From contig JAUYAK010000107.1 in assembly GCA_030693515.1 (NCBI GenBank), positions 1-64,000 of the forward strand: a stretch of DNA of 64,000 bases, written 5' to 3'. The notes beneath the pieces are model-generated. The model worked only from the letters and a program-made list of their open reading frames with translations, had not been told where the DNA came from and did no database searches. A program made the position numbers and the translations under genes. This stretch comes from Opitutaceae bacterium. Its GTDB lineage: Bacteria; Verrucomicrobiota; Verrucomicrobiia; Opitutales; Opitutaceae. Below, piece by piece: positions 45,337-53,461 of this stretch. How positions within the stretch are numbered: the first letter of the stretch is position 1; each line of letters begins with the position of its first letter.

Positions 45337-47003
45337 GGCACCTCGTAGATTTCGACGAGGGCCACGCCAGTAGAGCCGCCCACGCCACTGGCGGAGACCG
45401 TGTAGGCACCGGGTGGCAGCGTCACGAGCAGCGCGGCGTCTTTGCTGCCCTCGGCCAAAGCAAACGCCCCGACGCGCGTCGCGGCTGCGCGGAGCAGGTC
45501 CGCGTTGGTCGCGTCGCCCCAATTGTCGTTGGTCAGCAGCGTTTCCTGACCCGAGAAGAGCACGATGACGGGATCGGGGAGGGCCCCGGCCACGCCGAAG
45601 GCGGTGAGCGCGGGCCCGGCGGCGCGGATGAGCAACGTCTTCGCGGCCGAACCGCTGATGACGTAGCCCGGGATCATTACATTGGCACCGGCGCCGACGA
45701 GGCCGCGGGTCGCGAGATTCACGAAGCTGCCGCGACCTGGTGCGCCGGCGGTGTCGGCATCGTAAATTTCCACCAGTGCCACGCCAGCCGTTGCGTCCGC
45801 CCCGCTGGCGCGCACCGAATAGGCGCCGGGCTGAAGCGTCGCGAGCAGAGCGGCGTCGCGTGAGCCAAGTGCCAAAGCAAACGCCCCGGTTCGGACGCTC
45901 GCGGCCGCGACTTCGGCTGCATTGCCCGCAGCCGACCAGTCGTCATTGGCCGAGACTGCAGTCGCACTGGAAAAAAGCTCGAGGCGGGGATCGGCGAGGG
46001 TGTCCGCCACGCCGAAGGCCGCGAGGGCGGGACCGGCCGCGCGGACGAGCACGGTCTTCGGTCCGCCGGCGATCACGAAGCCCGGGATGAGCGACTCTGC
46101 GCCGGTGCCGGCGAGCGCACGGGTGGCGACGTTAACGAGACGGGACTCGACGCCGGCCTGCACGACGAGAATCGCCGTGGCCGTTGCCATGCCGGCCGAG
46201 TTGGCGAGCGTGACGGTGTAACGGCCTGCGTCGGCCGTGGTGACGTTCTCCAACGCGAGCATTGCGCCGGTGGCATTGGGCAGGAGCGCGCCATCCTTGC
46301 GCCATTCATGGGTCGCGGCGCCCCCGGTGTTGAAGGCGAAGAACTGCGCCAGCTGGCCCGGCCTCACCGTGAGGTCGCGCGGGCTTGCCGCGATCGCGGG
46401 CGCGGCGACAGTCGGGGGTGGTGGAGGCGGCGGCGGGGTGGTGGGCGCGGCTGCGCGGACGCTGTCGATCGCGCGGCGGAAATCCGTGATCGGCGCCTGG
46501 GTCGAGCCGTAGCCGAGCTGAGAGAAGACGAGTTCCCATTGCCGGTGGCTGGCCGAGCCCGCGACGCCGTTGACGATGGCAAAGATGGGCTGGCCCCCGG
46601 TTTGGAAACGGTTGGCGATGGTGCGGCTGAAATCGTTGAGCGTCTGCCCGACGCCGTAGGCGTTGATGAATTGCTGCGTCTGGGCCTCCTGCCCGGCCTG
46701 AAGGTTCAGCGCGACATGCAGCACGGGCACACCGGCGGGGTTGCCGCCGCGCGCGGTGTAGTAGTCCACGATGCCGCTGCGCACCTGCGGCGCGGCCGCC
46801 TGACAGAAGGGGCACCACCACGCGAACCACTCGAGGAAGACGATCTTACCGGAGAAATCGGCGAGGCTCACCGGCCGGCCGGTCGCGCGATCGGTGAGGG
46901 TGAAGTTCTGCACGATGTCGCCCGCGCGGTAGGTTTGGGCGTGTGCGGGCAGCGCGGTTGCGAGGATGGCGCAGCCGAACGCAAAGAGGGATGGGATTTT
47001 CAT
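45333..47003 (-). CDS. Secreted redoxin-Ig-repeat protein
   Basis: 556 residues. Signal peptide (1-22, ALPAHAQ), TlpA-like redoxin domain (about 25-185) with FAWWCPFCQ (Cys64, Cys67), a poly-Pro linker (PPPPPPPP), an immunoglobulin-like domain (about 200-285, VRPGQLAQFFAFNTGG to AGRYTVTLANSAG), then two tandem repeats of about 125 residues sharing LVNVATR, MIPG, VLVRAAGPAL, NDDW and GVALVEIY. Such C-terminal repeats are common in exported Verrucomicrobial proteins. An extracytoplasmic thiol oxidoreductase anchored by beta domains is inferred. Last gene of the DUF4266-DUF3570 operon. Confidence 0.85.
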   Translation of the reverse strand: MKIPSLFAFGCAILATALPAHAQTYRAGDIVQNFTLTDRATGRPVSLADFSGKIVFLEWFAWWCPFCQAAAPQVRSGIVDYYTARGGNPAGVPVLHVALNLQAGQEAQTQQFINAYGVGQTLNDFSRTIANRFQTGGQPIFAIVNGVAGSASHRQWELVFSQLGYGSTQAPITDFRRAIDSVRAAAPTTPPPPPPPPTVAAPAIAASPRDLTVRPGQLAQFFAFNTGGAATHEWRKDGALLPNATGAMLALENVTTADAGRYTVTLANSAGMATATAILVVQAGVESRLVNVATRALAGTGAESLIPGFVIAGGPKTVLVRAAGPALAAFGVADTLADPRLELFSSATAVSANDDWSAAGNAAEVAAASVRTGAFALALGSRDAALLATLQPGAYSVRASGADATAGVALVEIYDADTAGAPGRGSFVNLATRGLVGAGANVMIPGYVISGSAAKTLLIRAAGPALTAFGVAGALPDPVIVLFSGQETLLTNDNWGDATNADLLRAAATRVGAFALAEGSKDAALLVTLPPGAYTVSASGVGGSTGVALVEIYEVP

Positions 47004-47010
47004 GGCGGGC

Positions 47011-48075
47011 CTAGTATTTCCACGAACCGGCGAGGCGCAGGGAGCGCCAGGTTCGATCACGGTAGAGGTTTTGGAAAAAATCCGTCGCGGGATTTGTGGC
47101 CGCGAAATCGCCCCGGGCCACGCCGAGCGAGATGCGCCAACCCAGTCGCTCGCCGTCGTGGCGCGCGCCGAGTTCGGTGCGCCGCGAGCGCAGGGCGGGC
47201 GCGGCGCTCGTGAAGAGAAGCGCGTTCTCGATCTCGCCGGTGTCGCGGTAGCCGTGGGCGCCCGCAAACAGCGCCACGGCCCCGGTCGCGGCAAACTCCA
47301 GCTCGAGCCCGCCGTAGCGGGCGCGAAAATCCGGCCGCTCCAGGCTGCCGCCCACATCCGCACGCACGATCCAACGCTCGCCGATGGCGTGCCGCGCGGA
47401 GGCCTCGGCACTCCAGCGCGGCTTGCGCCCCGAAGTGCCGGCGCCGCGCAGCTCGACGCGGGTGCGCAGGCGCCGTGTGACGATATGCTCGAAGGAGAGT
47501 GTGGCGGCGTCGGTCACCAGCGTCTCGGCTCCGCGGTTCAAGCCATCGAAGTCGATCTCGTAGCCCGGGGCCACCTCGTCCTGAGTGCGGCTGTAGCCAA
47601 ACTGCGCAAAGCCGGAACCGGCTCGGTATTCCCAGCGGGCTCCACCTGAGAACGAGAACCCTCGCGGCGTCGTCCGGCGGTAGCCGGCGAGGCCGGCGAA
47701 GCGCTGGAGGAAATATTCGTCGAGCCACAGCGTGCGGTAGTTGTCGTGGCCGATCCGCAGGCCCGCACCGCCCAGCAACTCCAGCCGGTCGCCCGCCCGG
47801 TGTCGCAATGCGCCTTGCGCAGAAACACTCGACTCCCGCCGTTCGACGAATCGGCCGAGGAAATCGAACGACACGGGCGCGTAGTCGATCGCGACGGTGC
47901 CTAGGCCCACAGTCAGTGCCGTCTCGGTGCGCCCCTGTTGAAACCGTAGGGTGTCGCTGCCCTGGGTGATCATGACGTCAGGCGCGTGCAGCAGCTCGGC
48001 GCCGAATTCAAGGCTGCGTTCGGCCGCGGCCGCACCGCTCGCACTCAACACCCAGGCTAAGGCGCGGCGCATCAT
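47011..48075 (-). CDS. DUF3570 outer-membrane beta-barrel protein
   Basis: 354 residues with a short signal peptide (RRALAWVLSASGAAAA). The mature part begins ERSLEFGAELLHAPDVMITQGSD-like and consists of amphipathic strands ending ...RSLRLAGSWKY, a C-terminal aromatic suited to barrel insertion. DUF3570 proteins are regularly encoded next to DUF4266 lipoproteins and thioredoxin-like proteins, as here. ATG 48075 overlaps the TGA of the DUF4266 gene (ATGA). Confidence 0.8.
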   Translation of the reverse strand: MMRRALAWVLSASGAAAAERSLEFGAELLHAPDVMITQGSDTLRFQQGRTETALTVGLGTVAIDYAPVSFDFLGRFVERRESSVSAQGALRHRAGDRLELLGGAGLRIGHDNYRTLWLDEYFLQRFAGLAGYRRTTPRGFSFSGGARWEYRAGSGFAQFGYSRTQDEVAPGYEIDFDGLNRGAETLVTDAATLSFEHIVTRRLRTRVELRGAGTSGRKPRWSAEASARHAIGERWIVRADVGGSLERPDFRARYGGLELEFAATGAVALFAGAHGYRDTGEIENALLFTSAAPALRSRRTELGARHDGERLGWRISLGVARGDFAATNPATDFFQNLYRDRTWRSLRLAGSWKY

Positions 48076-48290
48076 CGGCAGGCCGTGCAACCCGCCGCCT
48101 GCGCGCCGCCTGCCGCCCGGCCGGGCTCAAGTTGCGCGACCAGTGCGCCGCGGGTGGCGAGCACCGGTGAATCCGAAAATATCATGCCTGGGCGCGAGAC
48201 GAGGCGCTGCTGCACGATCGGCACGCCCGTGCAGCCGGAAATGAGCAGTGCGGCCGCAAGGCCGGAGGCGAGACGGTGAAAGGCAATCAT
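48072..48290 (-). CDS. DUF4266 lipoprotein
   Basis: 72 residues. A lipoprotein signal with lipobox LISGC (Cys20), RLVSRPGMIFSD and a Cys-containing end (AAGGAQAAGCTACR) in place of the Gly/Cys-rich tail of the family. ATG 48290 overlaps the TGA of the upstream glycosyltransferase by 4 bp and is also preceded by its own promoter at 48303-48331. Usually found with DUF3570, perhaps in an outer-membrane redox or export device. Confidence 0.82.
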   Translation of the reverse strand: MIAFHRLASGLAAALLISGCTGVPIVQQRLVSRPGMIFSDSPVLATRGALVAQLEPGRAAGGAQAAGCTACR

Positions 48291-49078
48291 GGGCGACACC
48301 CCGTGAGAGGATCGGCCGGCGCGGGTATTCCCCGTGGCGTGGCGTCTTCCCGCTGCCGCCGGGCGCGCTCGAGTTGGAGCCGGCCGACCATTGCAAGGAT
48401 GCCCCAGCCTGCGCGCGCGATGCCACGGAGGTTGCCCGAGATTTTCGATTCGCCCGCGCGGCGCGGATGAAACTGAACCGGCACTTCCGCGATCCGCACG
48501 CCGCGCTCCACCGCGCGCACCTGCATCTCGACGTTCCAGCCGAACGCCCGGTCCGCGAGCCGAAGCTCCTCGAATGTGCTCCGCCGAATCGCCCGCAATG
48601 AGGCCATGTCGCGAAACCTGCGCCCCCAGCCGAGCGCGATCAACGCGCAGGCGAGGGCGTTGCCGAAACGTTGCGTCGGTGTCAGCCGCGCCCGCGAGGC
48701 CACCAGCGTCACCCGTTCCCCGAGGATGAGTTCCGCCCCGTCGTCGATGGCGCGCTGGAACGCCTCCGCCGCGCCATCGTCGAGCCGATCACTGCCATCG
48801 GCCGAGCTGAAGATGATCCACTCGATCCGATCCGGCAGGCTTTGCGTGCCGCTCCATGCGGCCGCGCCGTAGCCGCGCAGCGGCTCGAGCACGACCTCGG
48901 CTCCGGCGGCTGCTGCGATCGCACCGGTGGCGTCGGTGCTGCCGTTGTCCACGACGCGGACGAGCCCGGCGCCGTGCGCGCGCCATTCGCCCACCGTCGA
49001 GGCGACGCACGCCTGCTCGTTCAGTGCGGGGATGACGACCACACTTCGTCCGAGGAAAGGTGCAAGGGAAGGGTTCAC
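48287..49078 (-). CDS. Family 2 glycosyltransferase, DPM1-like
   Basis: 263 residues. GT-A signature VVVIPALNEQACVASTV, RVVDNGSTDATGAIA, EPLRGYGAAAWSG, IIFSSADGSDRL (DxD-like), FRDMASLRAIRRSTFEEL and VPVQFHPRRAGESKISG, as in dolichol/polyprenyl-phosphate sugar transferases. It may make the lipid-linked sugar used by the GT87-like protein. GTG 49078 lies 4 nt after its -10 element. Its stop overlaps the DUF4266 start, so it heads the operon. Confidence 0.87.
   Translation of the reverse strand: MNPSLAPFLGRSVVVIPALNEQACVASTVGEWRAHGAGLVRVVDNGSTDATGAIAAAAGAEVVLEPLRGYGAAAWSGTQSLPDRIEWIIFSSADGSDRLDDGAAEAFQRAIDDGAELILGERVTLVASRARLTPTQRFGNALACALIALGWGRRFRDMASLRAIRRSTFEELRLADRAFGWNVEMQVRAVERGVRIAEVPVQFHPRRAGESKISGNLRGIARAGWGILAMVGRLQLERARRQREDATPRGIPAPADPLTGCRP
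48303..48331 (-). promoter_or_regulatory. ECF-type promoter of the DUF4266-DUF3570-redoxin genes
   Basis: On the minus strand GGAATA (48331-48326), 17-bp spacer, TCTCAC (48308-48303), 12 nt before ATG 48290. It lies inside the 3' end of the glycosyltransferase gene. Confidence 0.65.
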
Positions 49079-49082
49079 GCTT

Positions 49083-49111
49083 GTCCGATGCGCGGTCGCG
49101 GACGTTATTCC
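49083..49111 (-). promoter_or_regulatory. ECF-type promoter of the GT2-DUF4266-DUF3570-redoxin operon
   Basis: On the minus strand GGAATA (49111-49106), 17-bp spacer, TCGGAC (49088-49083), 4 nt before GTG 49078. Its -35 box is separated by only 3 bp from that of the divergent DUF547 operon. Confidence 0.72.
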
Positions 49112-49114
49112 GTT

Positions 49115-49143
49115 GGAATAATACGCGCGCGTCGCGCTCCTAC
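49115..49143 (+). promoter_or_regulatory. ECF-type promoter of the DUF547-TVP38-reductase operon
   Basis: GGAATA (49115-49120), 17-bp spacer, TCCTAC (49138-49143), 7 nt before ATG 49151. The two -35 boxes form the dyad TTATTCC-GTT-GGAATAA. Confidence 0.72.
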
Positions 49144-49150
49144 TCCCTGC

Positions 49151-49921
49151 ATGACCTCGATGCTTTCCACCGGCCTCCGCGCGGCGCTCTATCTTGGCTT
49201 GGCCGCCACGCTCAGCGCCTTTGACCACTCGCACGCGGCGTTCGACGGCGTCCTCAAGCGGGACGTGCGCGACGGGCTGGTGGACTACTCCGCCCTGAAG
49301 GCCGCCCCCCGCGCGCTCGACGACTATCTGGCCACGCTCGCCGCGGTGCCTGAGGCGGAGTTCAAAGCGTGGAGTGAACCGCAGCGTTTCGCCTTTCTCA
49401 TCAATCTCTACAACGCCGCCACGCTCCGCCTTATCCTGGATCATTACCCGTTGAAGAGTATTCGCAGCATCGGCTGGCTGCCGGGCGCCGCGTGGAAGAA
49501 GGAGGGCGTCGCGCTCTTCGGCAGCAAAGTCTCCCTCGACCACGTCGAGCATGGCATCATCCGCAAGGAGTATCCCGATGCCCGCGCCCACTTCGCGCTC
49601 GTCTGCGCCGCGCTCGGCTGCCCGCCGCTGCGCAGCGAGGCCTTTGTGGCTGAACGCCTCGACGCGCAGCTCACTGATCAAGGCCGCGTGTTTCTCGGCG
49701 ATCCGGCCAAGAATCGCGTCGAGGCCGCGACGCGCACGGTGCATCTCTCCGCCATCTTCAAGTGGTTCGCCGGCGACTTCGAGGCCTCGGCCGGCACGGT
49801 GGTGAAATTCGCCACGCCGTTTTTCCCGGAGGCGGCGCGCGCGGCGCTGGCGGCCGGCGGGGATTTCAAGATCGCCTACACCGACTACGACTGGTCCCTC
49901 AACGAGCAGGCGAAACGATGA
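49151..49921 (+). CDS. DUF547 exported protein
   Basis: 256 residues with a signal-like N-terminus (about 1-25). DUF547 motifs: FLINLYNAATLRLILDHYP, HVEHGIIRKEYPDARAHFALVCAALGCPPL and GRVFLGDPAKNRV, then HLSAIFKWFAGDF. The Cys-Cys-less fold with conserved His/Glu recalls cysteine-protease-like domains but has no proven activity. It is translationally coupled (ATGA) to the TVP38 gene. DUF547, TVP38 and mercuric-reductase-like genes often travel together with the rSAM/selenodomain genes. Confidence 0.85.
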   Translation: MTSMLSTGLRAALYLGLAATLSAFDHSHAAFDGVLKRDVRDGLVDYSALKAAPRALDDYLATLAAVPEAEFKAWSEPQRFAFLINLYNAATLRLILDHYPLKSIRSIGWLPGAAWKKEGVALFGSKVSLDHVEHGIIRKEYPDARAHFALVCAALGCPPLRSEAFVAERLDAQLTDQGRVFLGDPAKNRVEAATRTVHLSAIFKWFAGDFEASAGTVVKFATPFFPEAARAALAAGGDFKIAYTDYDWSLNEQAKR

Positions 49922-50601
49922 GCCGCACCCGCATCGTGCTGCTCGTGCTGGCGGTCGCGGCCTTGGCCACGGTGCTCTTTGTTTTCGATGCGCGCGCGCT
50001 CCTGCGCTCGGCGCTCGATTTCATCCAGGGACTCGGGGTGTGGGGTCCGGTGATTTTCGTGGCGCTCTATATCGTGGCCACGGTGCTGTTCGTGCCGGGC
50101 TCGGCGCTCACGCTGGGCGCGGGGGCGCTCTTTGGCGTGACGCTCGGATCGGTGCTGGTCTCGATCGGTGCGACCCTCGGCGCCACCGCGGCGTTTCTCG
50201 TCGGACGTTATCTCGCGCGGGATTGGGTGGGCGCAAAAATCGAGGGCAACGCATCCTTCGCCGCCATCGACCGCGCGGTCGCCGCCGAGGGCTGGAAGAT
50301 CGTCGGGCTCACGCGGCTTTCGCCGGTGTTTCCGTTTTCGCTGCTGAACTATGCCTTTGGCCTCACGCGCGTCTCGTTGCGCGACTACGTGCTCGCCTCG
50401 TGGATCGGCATGATGCCGGGCACGGTGATGTATGTTTACCTCGGCTCCCTCGCGCGGGTGGCCGGCGAACGCACCCGCACCCCGGGTGAGTGGGCGCTCT
50501 ATGGCGTAGGACTGCTGGCCACGATTGTGGTCACCGTCTTTGTCACCCGCCTCGCGCGCGCCGCGCTCGCCAAGCGCGCGCCAACCAACCCCGCCGCATG
50601 A
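49918..50601 (+). CDS. TVP38/TMEM64-family (DedA-superfamily) membrane protein
   Basis: 227 residues, five to six hydrophobic segments. Family signature VPGSALTLGAGALFG, then GLTRLSPVFPFSLLNYAFGLTRVSL and GTVMYVYLGS. DedA/VTT proteins move lipids between membrane leaflets. ATG overlaps the DUF547 stop and its own TGA overlaps the reductase ATG, so the three are tightly coupled. Confidence 0.9.
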   Translation: MSRTRIVLLVLAVAALATVLFVFDARALLRSALDFIQGLGVWGPVIFVALYIVATVLFVPGSALTLGAGALFGVTLGSVLVSIGATLGATAAFLVGRYLARDWVGAKIEGNASFAAIDRAVAAEGWKIVGLTRLSPVFPFSLLNYAFGLTRVSLRDYVLASWIGMMPGTVMYVYLGSLARVAGERTRTPGEWALYGVGLLATIVVTVFVTRLARAALAKRAPTNPAA

Positions 50602-52124
50602 CCGCCGATTCCGCTCCGCTCCAGCCTTGGGACACGCACAACCGCCGGTTGCATGCGCACGTCGCGCCGGGTGACTGGAAAAACCCAGTGCCCGCCGGGC
50701 GCTACAATCTCGTCGTCATCGGCGGCGGCACGGCCGGTCTGGTGTCCGCGGCCGGGGCGGCCGGTCTCGGGGCCAAGGTGGCGCTCATTGAGCGTCACCT
50801 GCTCGGCGGCGACTGCCTGAACGTCGGCTGCGTGCCGTCCAAGGCGCTCATCCGCGCGGCGCGGGCCGCGGCCGAGGCGCGGCACGCGGGGACGTTTGGC
50901 GTCCGCCTATCGGGTGAGATCACCGTGGATTTTCCGGCGGTCATGGAGCGGATGCGCCGGCTTCGCGCCGACTTGAGCCCGCACGATTCGGCGGCGCGGT
51001 TTCGCGAGTTGGGGGTCGATGTTTTTCTGGGTGGAGGCAAGTTTACTGGCGGCGACACCGTCGAGGTCGGCGGGCAGACGCTGCGGTTTTCCCGGGCCGT
51101 CATCGCCACGGGTGCACGCGCCTCGGCCCCGCCCATCACCGGGCTGGCGGACGTGCCGTATCTGACCAACGAGACGCTCTTCTCGCTGACGACGCTGCCG
51201 CGCCGGCTGCTCGTGGTCGGGGCCGGCCCCATCGGCTGTGAGATGGCGCAGACCTTCGCCCGCTTCGGATCGGAGGTGACGCTCGTCGAATCGGCGGCTG
51301 GTATTCTGCCGCGGGAGGACCGCGAGGCGGCGGGCATCCTGCGCGCCGCGCTCGAGCGCGACGGGGTGCGCCTGCTCTGCGATGGCAAGGATCTGGCGGT
51401 GGCGCCCGCTCCCGGAGGTGGTGTGCGCTGGACGCTCGCCGCCAGCGCGCGACACTACGAGGAGACGGCCGATCAGCTTTTGATCGCGGTGGGCCGTGCG
51501 CCCAACGTCGAGGCTCTCGGTCTCGATGTGGCGGGAGTCGCGTTTGGCAAGAAGGGCGTGGAAGTGAACGATCGTCTGCAGACCACGAACTCGCGGATCT
51601 TTGCATGCGGCGACGTGTGCTCGCGTTTCCAATTCACCCATGCGGCGGACTTCATGGCGCGCATCGTGATTCAAAACGCACTCTTCTTTGGCCGTAAACG
51701 CGCCAGCGCGCTCACGATTCCGTGGGCCACCTACACTTCGCCCGAGGTGGCGCACGTCGGTCTCACGCCCGCCGAGGCGGAGAAACAAGGGGTGGCCATC
51801 GACACCTTCACCCAGCCGCTCTCCACAGTGGACCGGGCGATGCTCGACGGCGAGGACGAGGGCTTCGTGCGCGTCCACGTGCGCCAAGGCACGGACCGCA
51901 TTGTCGGCGCCACCATCGTCGCCACCCACGCGGGCGACATGATCGGCGAAGTTTCGCTGGCGATGACGAGCGGGCTTGGCCTCGGCGCGATCGGCGCGGC
52001 CATCCATCCCTATCCGACGCAGGCCGAGGCCATCCGCAAAGTCGGCGACCTCTACAACCGCACGCGGCTCACGCCGATAGTGAAGCGTCTCTTCGCGAAG
52101 TGGCTCGCGTGGCAGCGGCGGTAA
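50598..52124 (+). CDS. Mercuric-reductase-like FAD disulfide oxidoreductase
   Basis: 508 residues. FAD site VVIGGGTAGLVSAAGAAGLG, redox pair GGDCLNVGCVPSK (Cys73, Cys78), NAD(P) site LLVVGAGPIGCEMAQTFARFG, FACGDVCSRFQFTHAADFMA and the dimerisation domain with HPYPTQAEA, the active-site His-Glu-like segment. There is no N-terminal HMA domain and no C-terminal Cys pair, so it is not a true MerA. It may reduce a thiol carrier or an arsenical. Its last 56 bp overlap the convergent transferase gene. Confidence 0.88.
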   Translation: MTADSAPLQPWDTHNRRLHAHVAPGDWKNPVPAGRYNLVVIGGGTAGLVSAAGAAGLGAKVALIERHLLGGDCLNVGCVPSKALIRAARAAAEARHAGTFGVRLSGEITVDFPAVMERMRRLRADLSPHDSAARFRELGVDVFLGGGKFTGGDTVEVGGQTLRFSRAVIATGARASAPPITGLADVPYLTNETLFSLTTLPRRLLVVGAGPIGCEMAQTFARFGSEVTLVESAAGILPREDREAAGILRAALERDGVRLLCDGKDLAVAPAPGGGVRWTLAASARHYEETADQLLIAVGRAPNVEALGLDVAGVAFGKKGVEVNDRLQTTNSRIFACGDVCSRFQFTHAADFMARIVIQNALFFGRKRASALTIPWATYTSPEVAHVGLTPAEAEKQGVAIDTFTQPLSTVDRAMLDGEDEGFVRVHVRQGTDRIVGATIVATHAGDMIGEVSLAMTSGLGLGAIGAAIHPYPTQAEAIRKVGDLYNRTRLTPIVKRLFAKWLAWQRR

Positions 52125-52791
52125 CGCCGGCACGATACTCCGCCGCCAGCACATGGGGCGGAGTGCCACGGAGAAACCGCAGCAGCAGCCGGGCGTTGAG
52201 CCATTGCTGGCGCAGCGCGCCGTGGCGGCGAAAGCGCCGCGCCGACGTCGTGACGCACGCGGGAAAGGACCACACGCGAGTGACGCGGCGCGCGCGCCGC
52301 AGCAGCTCCACATCCTCGAAGAGGGGCCAGGCGGGAAACCCGCCGAGCTCGGTGTAGCAATCGCGCCGCACCACGATCGCTTGATCGCCGAAGCGGGTGA
52401 ACACGGAATCAATCCGGGTGAGCCACGCGCAAGCGCCGAGGAACGGTCCGGCCTGATCGAAGGCGAGACGGAAGGTTCCGATGCGCACCTCGGGCCGTGC
52501 GAAGGCCCGCGCCAGGATGGGACCGGCGTTGGGCGGCAGCCAGGTGTCGGCGTGCAGGAACACCAGCGGATCGCCGCGGGCCACGGCGGCGCCGGCGGCG
52601 AGTTGCAGGCCGCGGCCACGCGGTGCGGCCACGACGACGGCTCCGGCGATCGTGGCGGCGGTGGCCGTGCGGTCGTCGCTGCCGCCGTCGGCGACGATGA
52701 TTTCCGCCTCGGGCAGGGCGGCGCGCACGCGACCAATCGTCTCCGCGATGGCGGCCGCTTCGTTCAGCGTGGGGATGATGACCGAGATCAC
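52069..52791 (-). CDS. rSAM/selenodomain-associated transferase 2 (GT2), second copy
   Basis: 240 residues. VISVIIPTLNEAAAIAETIG, VADGGSDDRTAT, AAPRGRGLQLAAGAAVA, FLHADTWLPP, FGDQAIVVRRDCYTELGGFP and LFEDVELLRRARR match TIGR04283-type enzymes, the same family as the C-terminal half of the fusion at 37556. GTG 52791 overlaps the TGA of the DUF3047 gene. The 3' end overlaps the opposite reductase gene by 56 bp. Confidence 0.87.
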   Translation of the reverse strand: MISVIIPTLNEAAAIAETIGRVRAALPEAEIIVADGGSDDRTATAATIAGAVVVAAPRGRGLQLAAGAAVARGDPLVFLHADTWLPPNAGPILARAFARPEVRIGTFRLAFDQAGPFLGACAWLTRIDSVFTRFGDQAIVVRRDCYTELGGFPAWPLFEDVELLRRARRVTRVWSFPACVTTSARRFRRHGALRQQWLNARLLLRFLRGTPPHVLAAEYRAGVTAAATRATSRRDASLSA

Positions 52792-53456
52792 GGCTTCGAT
52801 GGCGCAGGCCCCGCCGTGAGCTGGAGATCGGCGAACCAAGCCTCGGCTTCGCGACCGGTATTGTCGGTGTCCACCAGCACCGCGACTGCGGTGATCCGAG
52901 TCGGAGCCTCGCCGAAGCAGCGCCGGTAATCGGCAATCACATCGCGCTCCTCGCGTTGCCACCGGCCGGCTTCGTCCGTGCCCGAGCGCGCGACGATCAT
53001 CATGACGTTTTTCGTGTAGGGGTTGGGAAACTCCGCTCCGATCGGCTCGTGCGCCGCCCACACGTAGTTGATCGCGCGGGTGCGCAGCGGAATGATGGAT
53101 TGTTCGAAGACCACGAACACCCGCGCGGCGAAATCATCCCCGGCGCGTTCCCGCTCGCGGGTGTTGCCGGTGAGCGGAGCGGCGACCTTCCAGCGCCACG
53201 AGAGTCGCGCAGCCTCCGGTGCGATGATCGTCTGGGTCCGATGCAGGCCGGCGTTGGCATCGCGGGCGGTCGCATGCAGCACGGGCACTCCGCCCTCGCG
53301 CACGACCTCGTAGCGCGTGGGTTTGGTGAGAAAACTCTGTTCGCGCCATTGGAGGCGCCAGCCCTCCGCAAAACCGTCGAAGAGATCACCGCCACGCACG
53401 CCACCGGCGGCCGCCGCGGCGCAGCAAAGCAAAAGCAGGTGGGTATGGCGGGGCAT
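52788..53456 (-). CDS. DUF3047 exported protein
   Basis: 222 residues with a signal peptide (LLLLCCAAAAAGGVRG). DUF3047 marks: LSWRWKVAAPL, DDFAARVFVVFE, INYVWAAHEPIGAEFPNPYT and VAVLVDTDNTGREAEAWFADL, a jelly-roll-like carbohydrate-binding appearance. Function unknown; it recurs near the rSAM/selenodomain cluster. It leads the two-gene operon with transferase 2. Confidence 0.87.
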   Translation of the reverse strand: MPRHTHLLLLCCAAAAAGGVRGGDLFDGFAEGWRLQWREQSFLTKPTRYEVVREGGVPVLHATARDANAGLHRTQTIIAPEAARLSWRWKVAAPLTGNTRERERAGDDFAARVFVVFEQSIIPLRTRAINYVWAAHEPIGAEFPNPYTKNVMMIVARSGTDEAGRWQREERDVIADYRRCFGEAPTRITAVAVLVDTDNTGREAEAWFADLQLTAGPAPSKP

Positions 53457-53461
53457 CCGTT

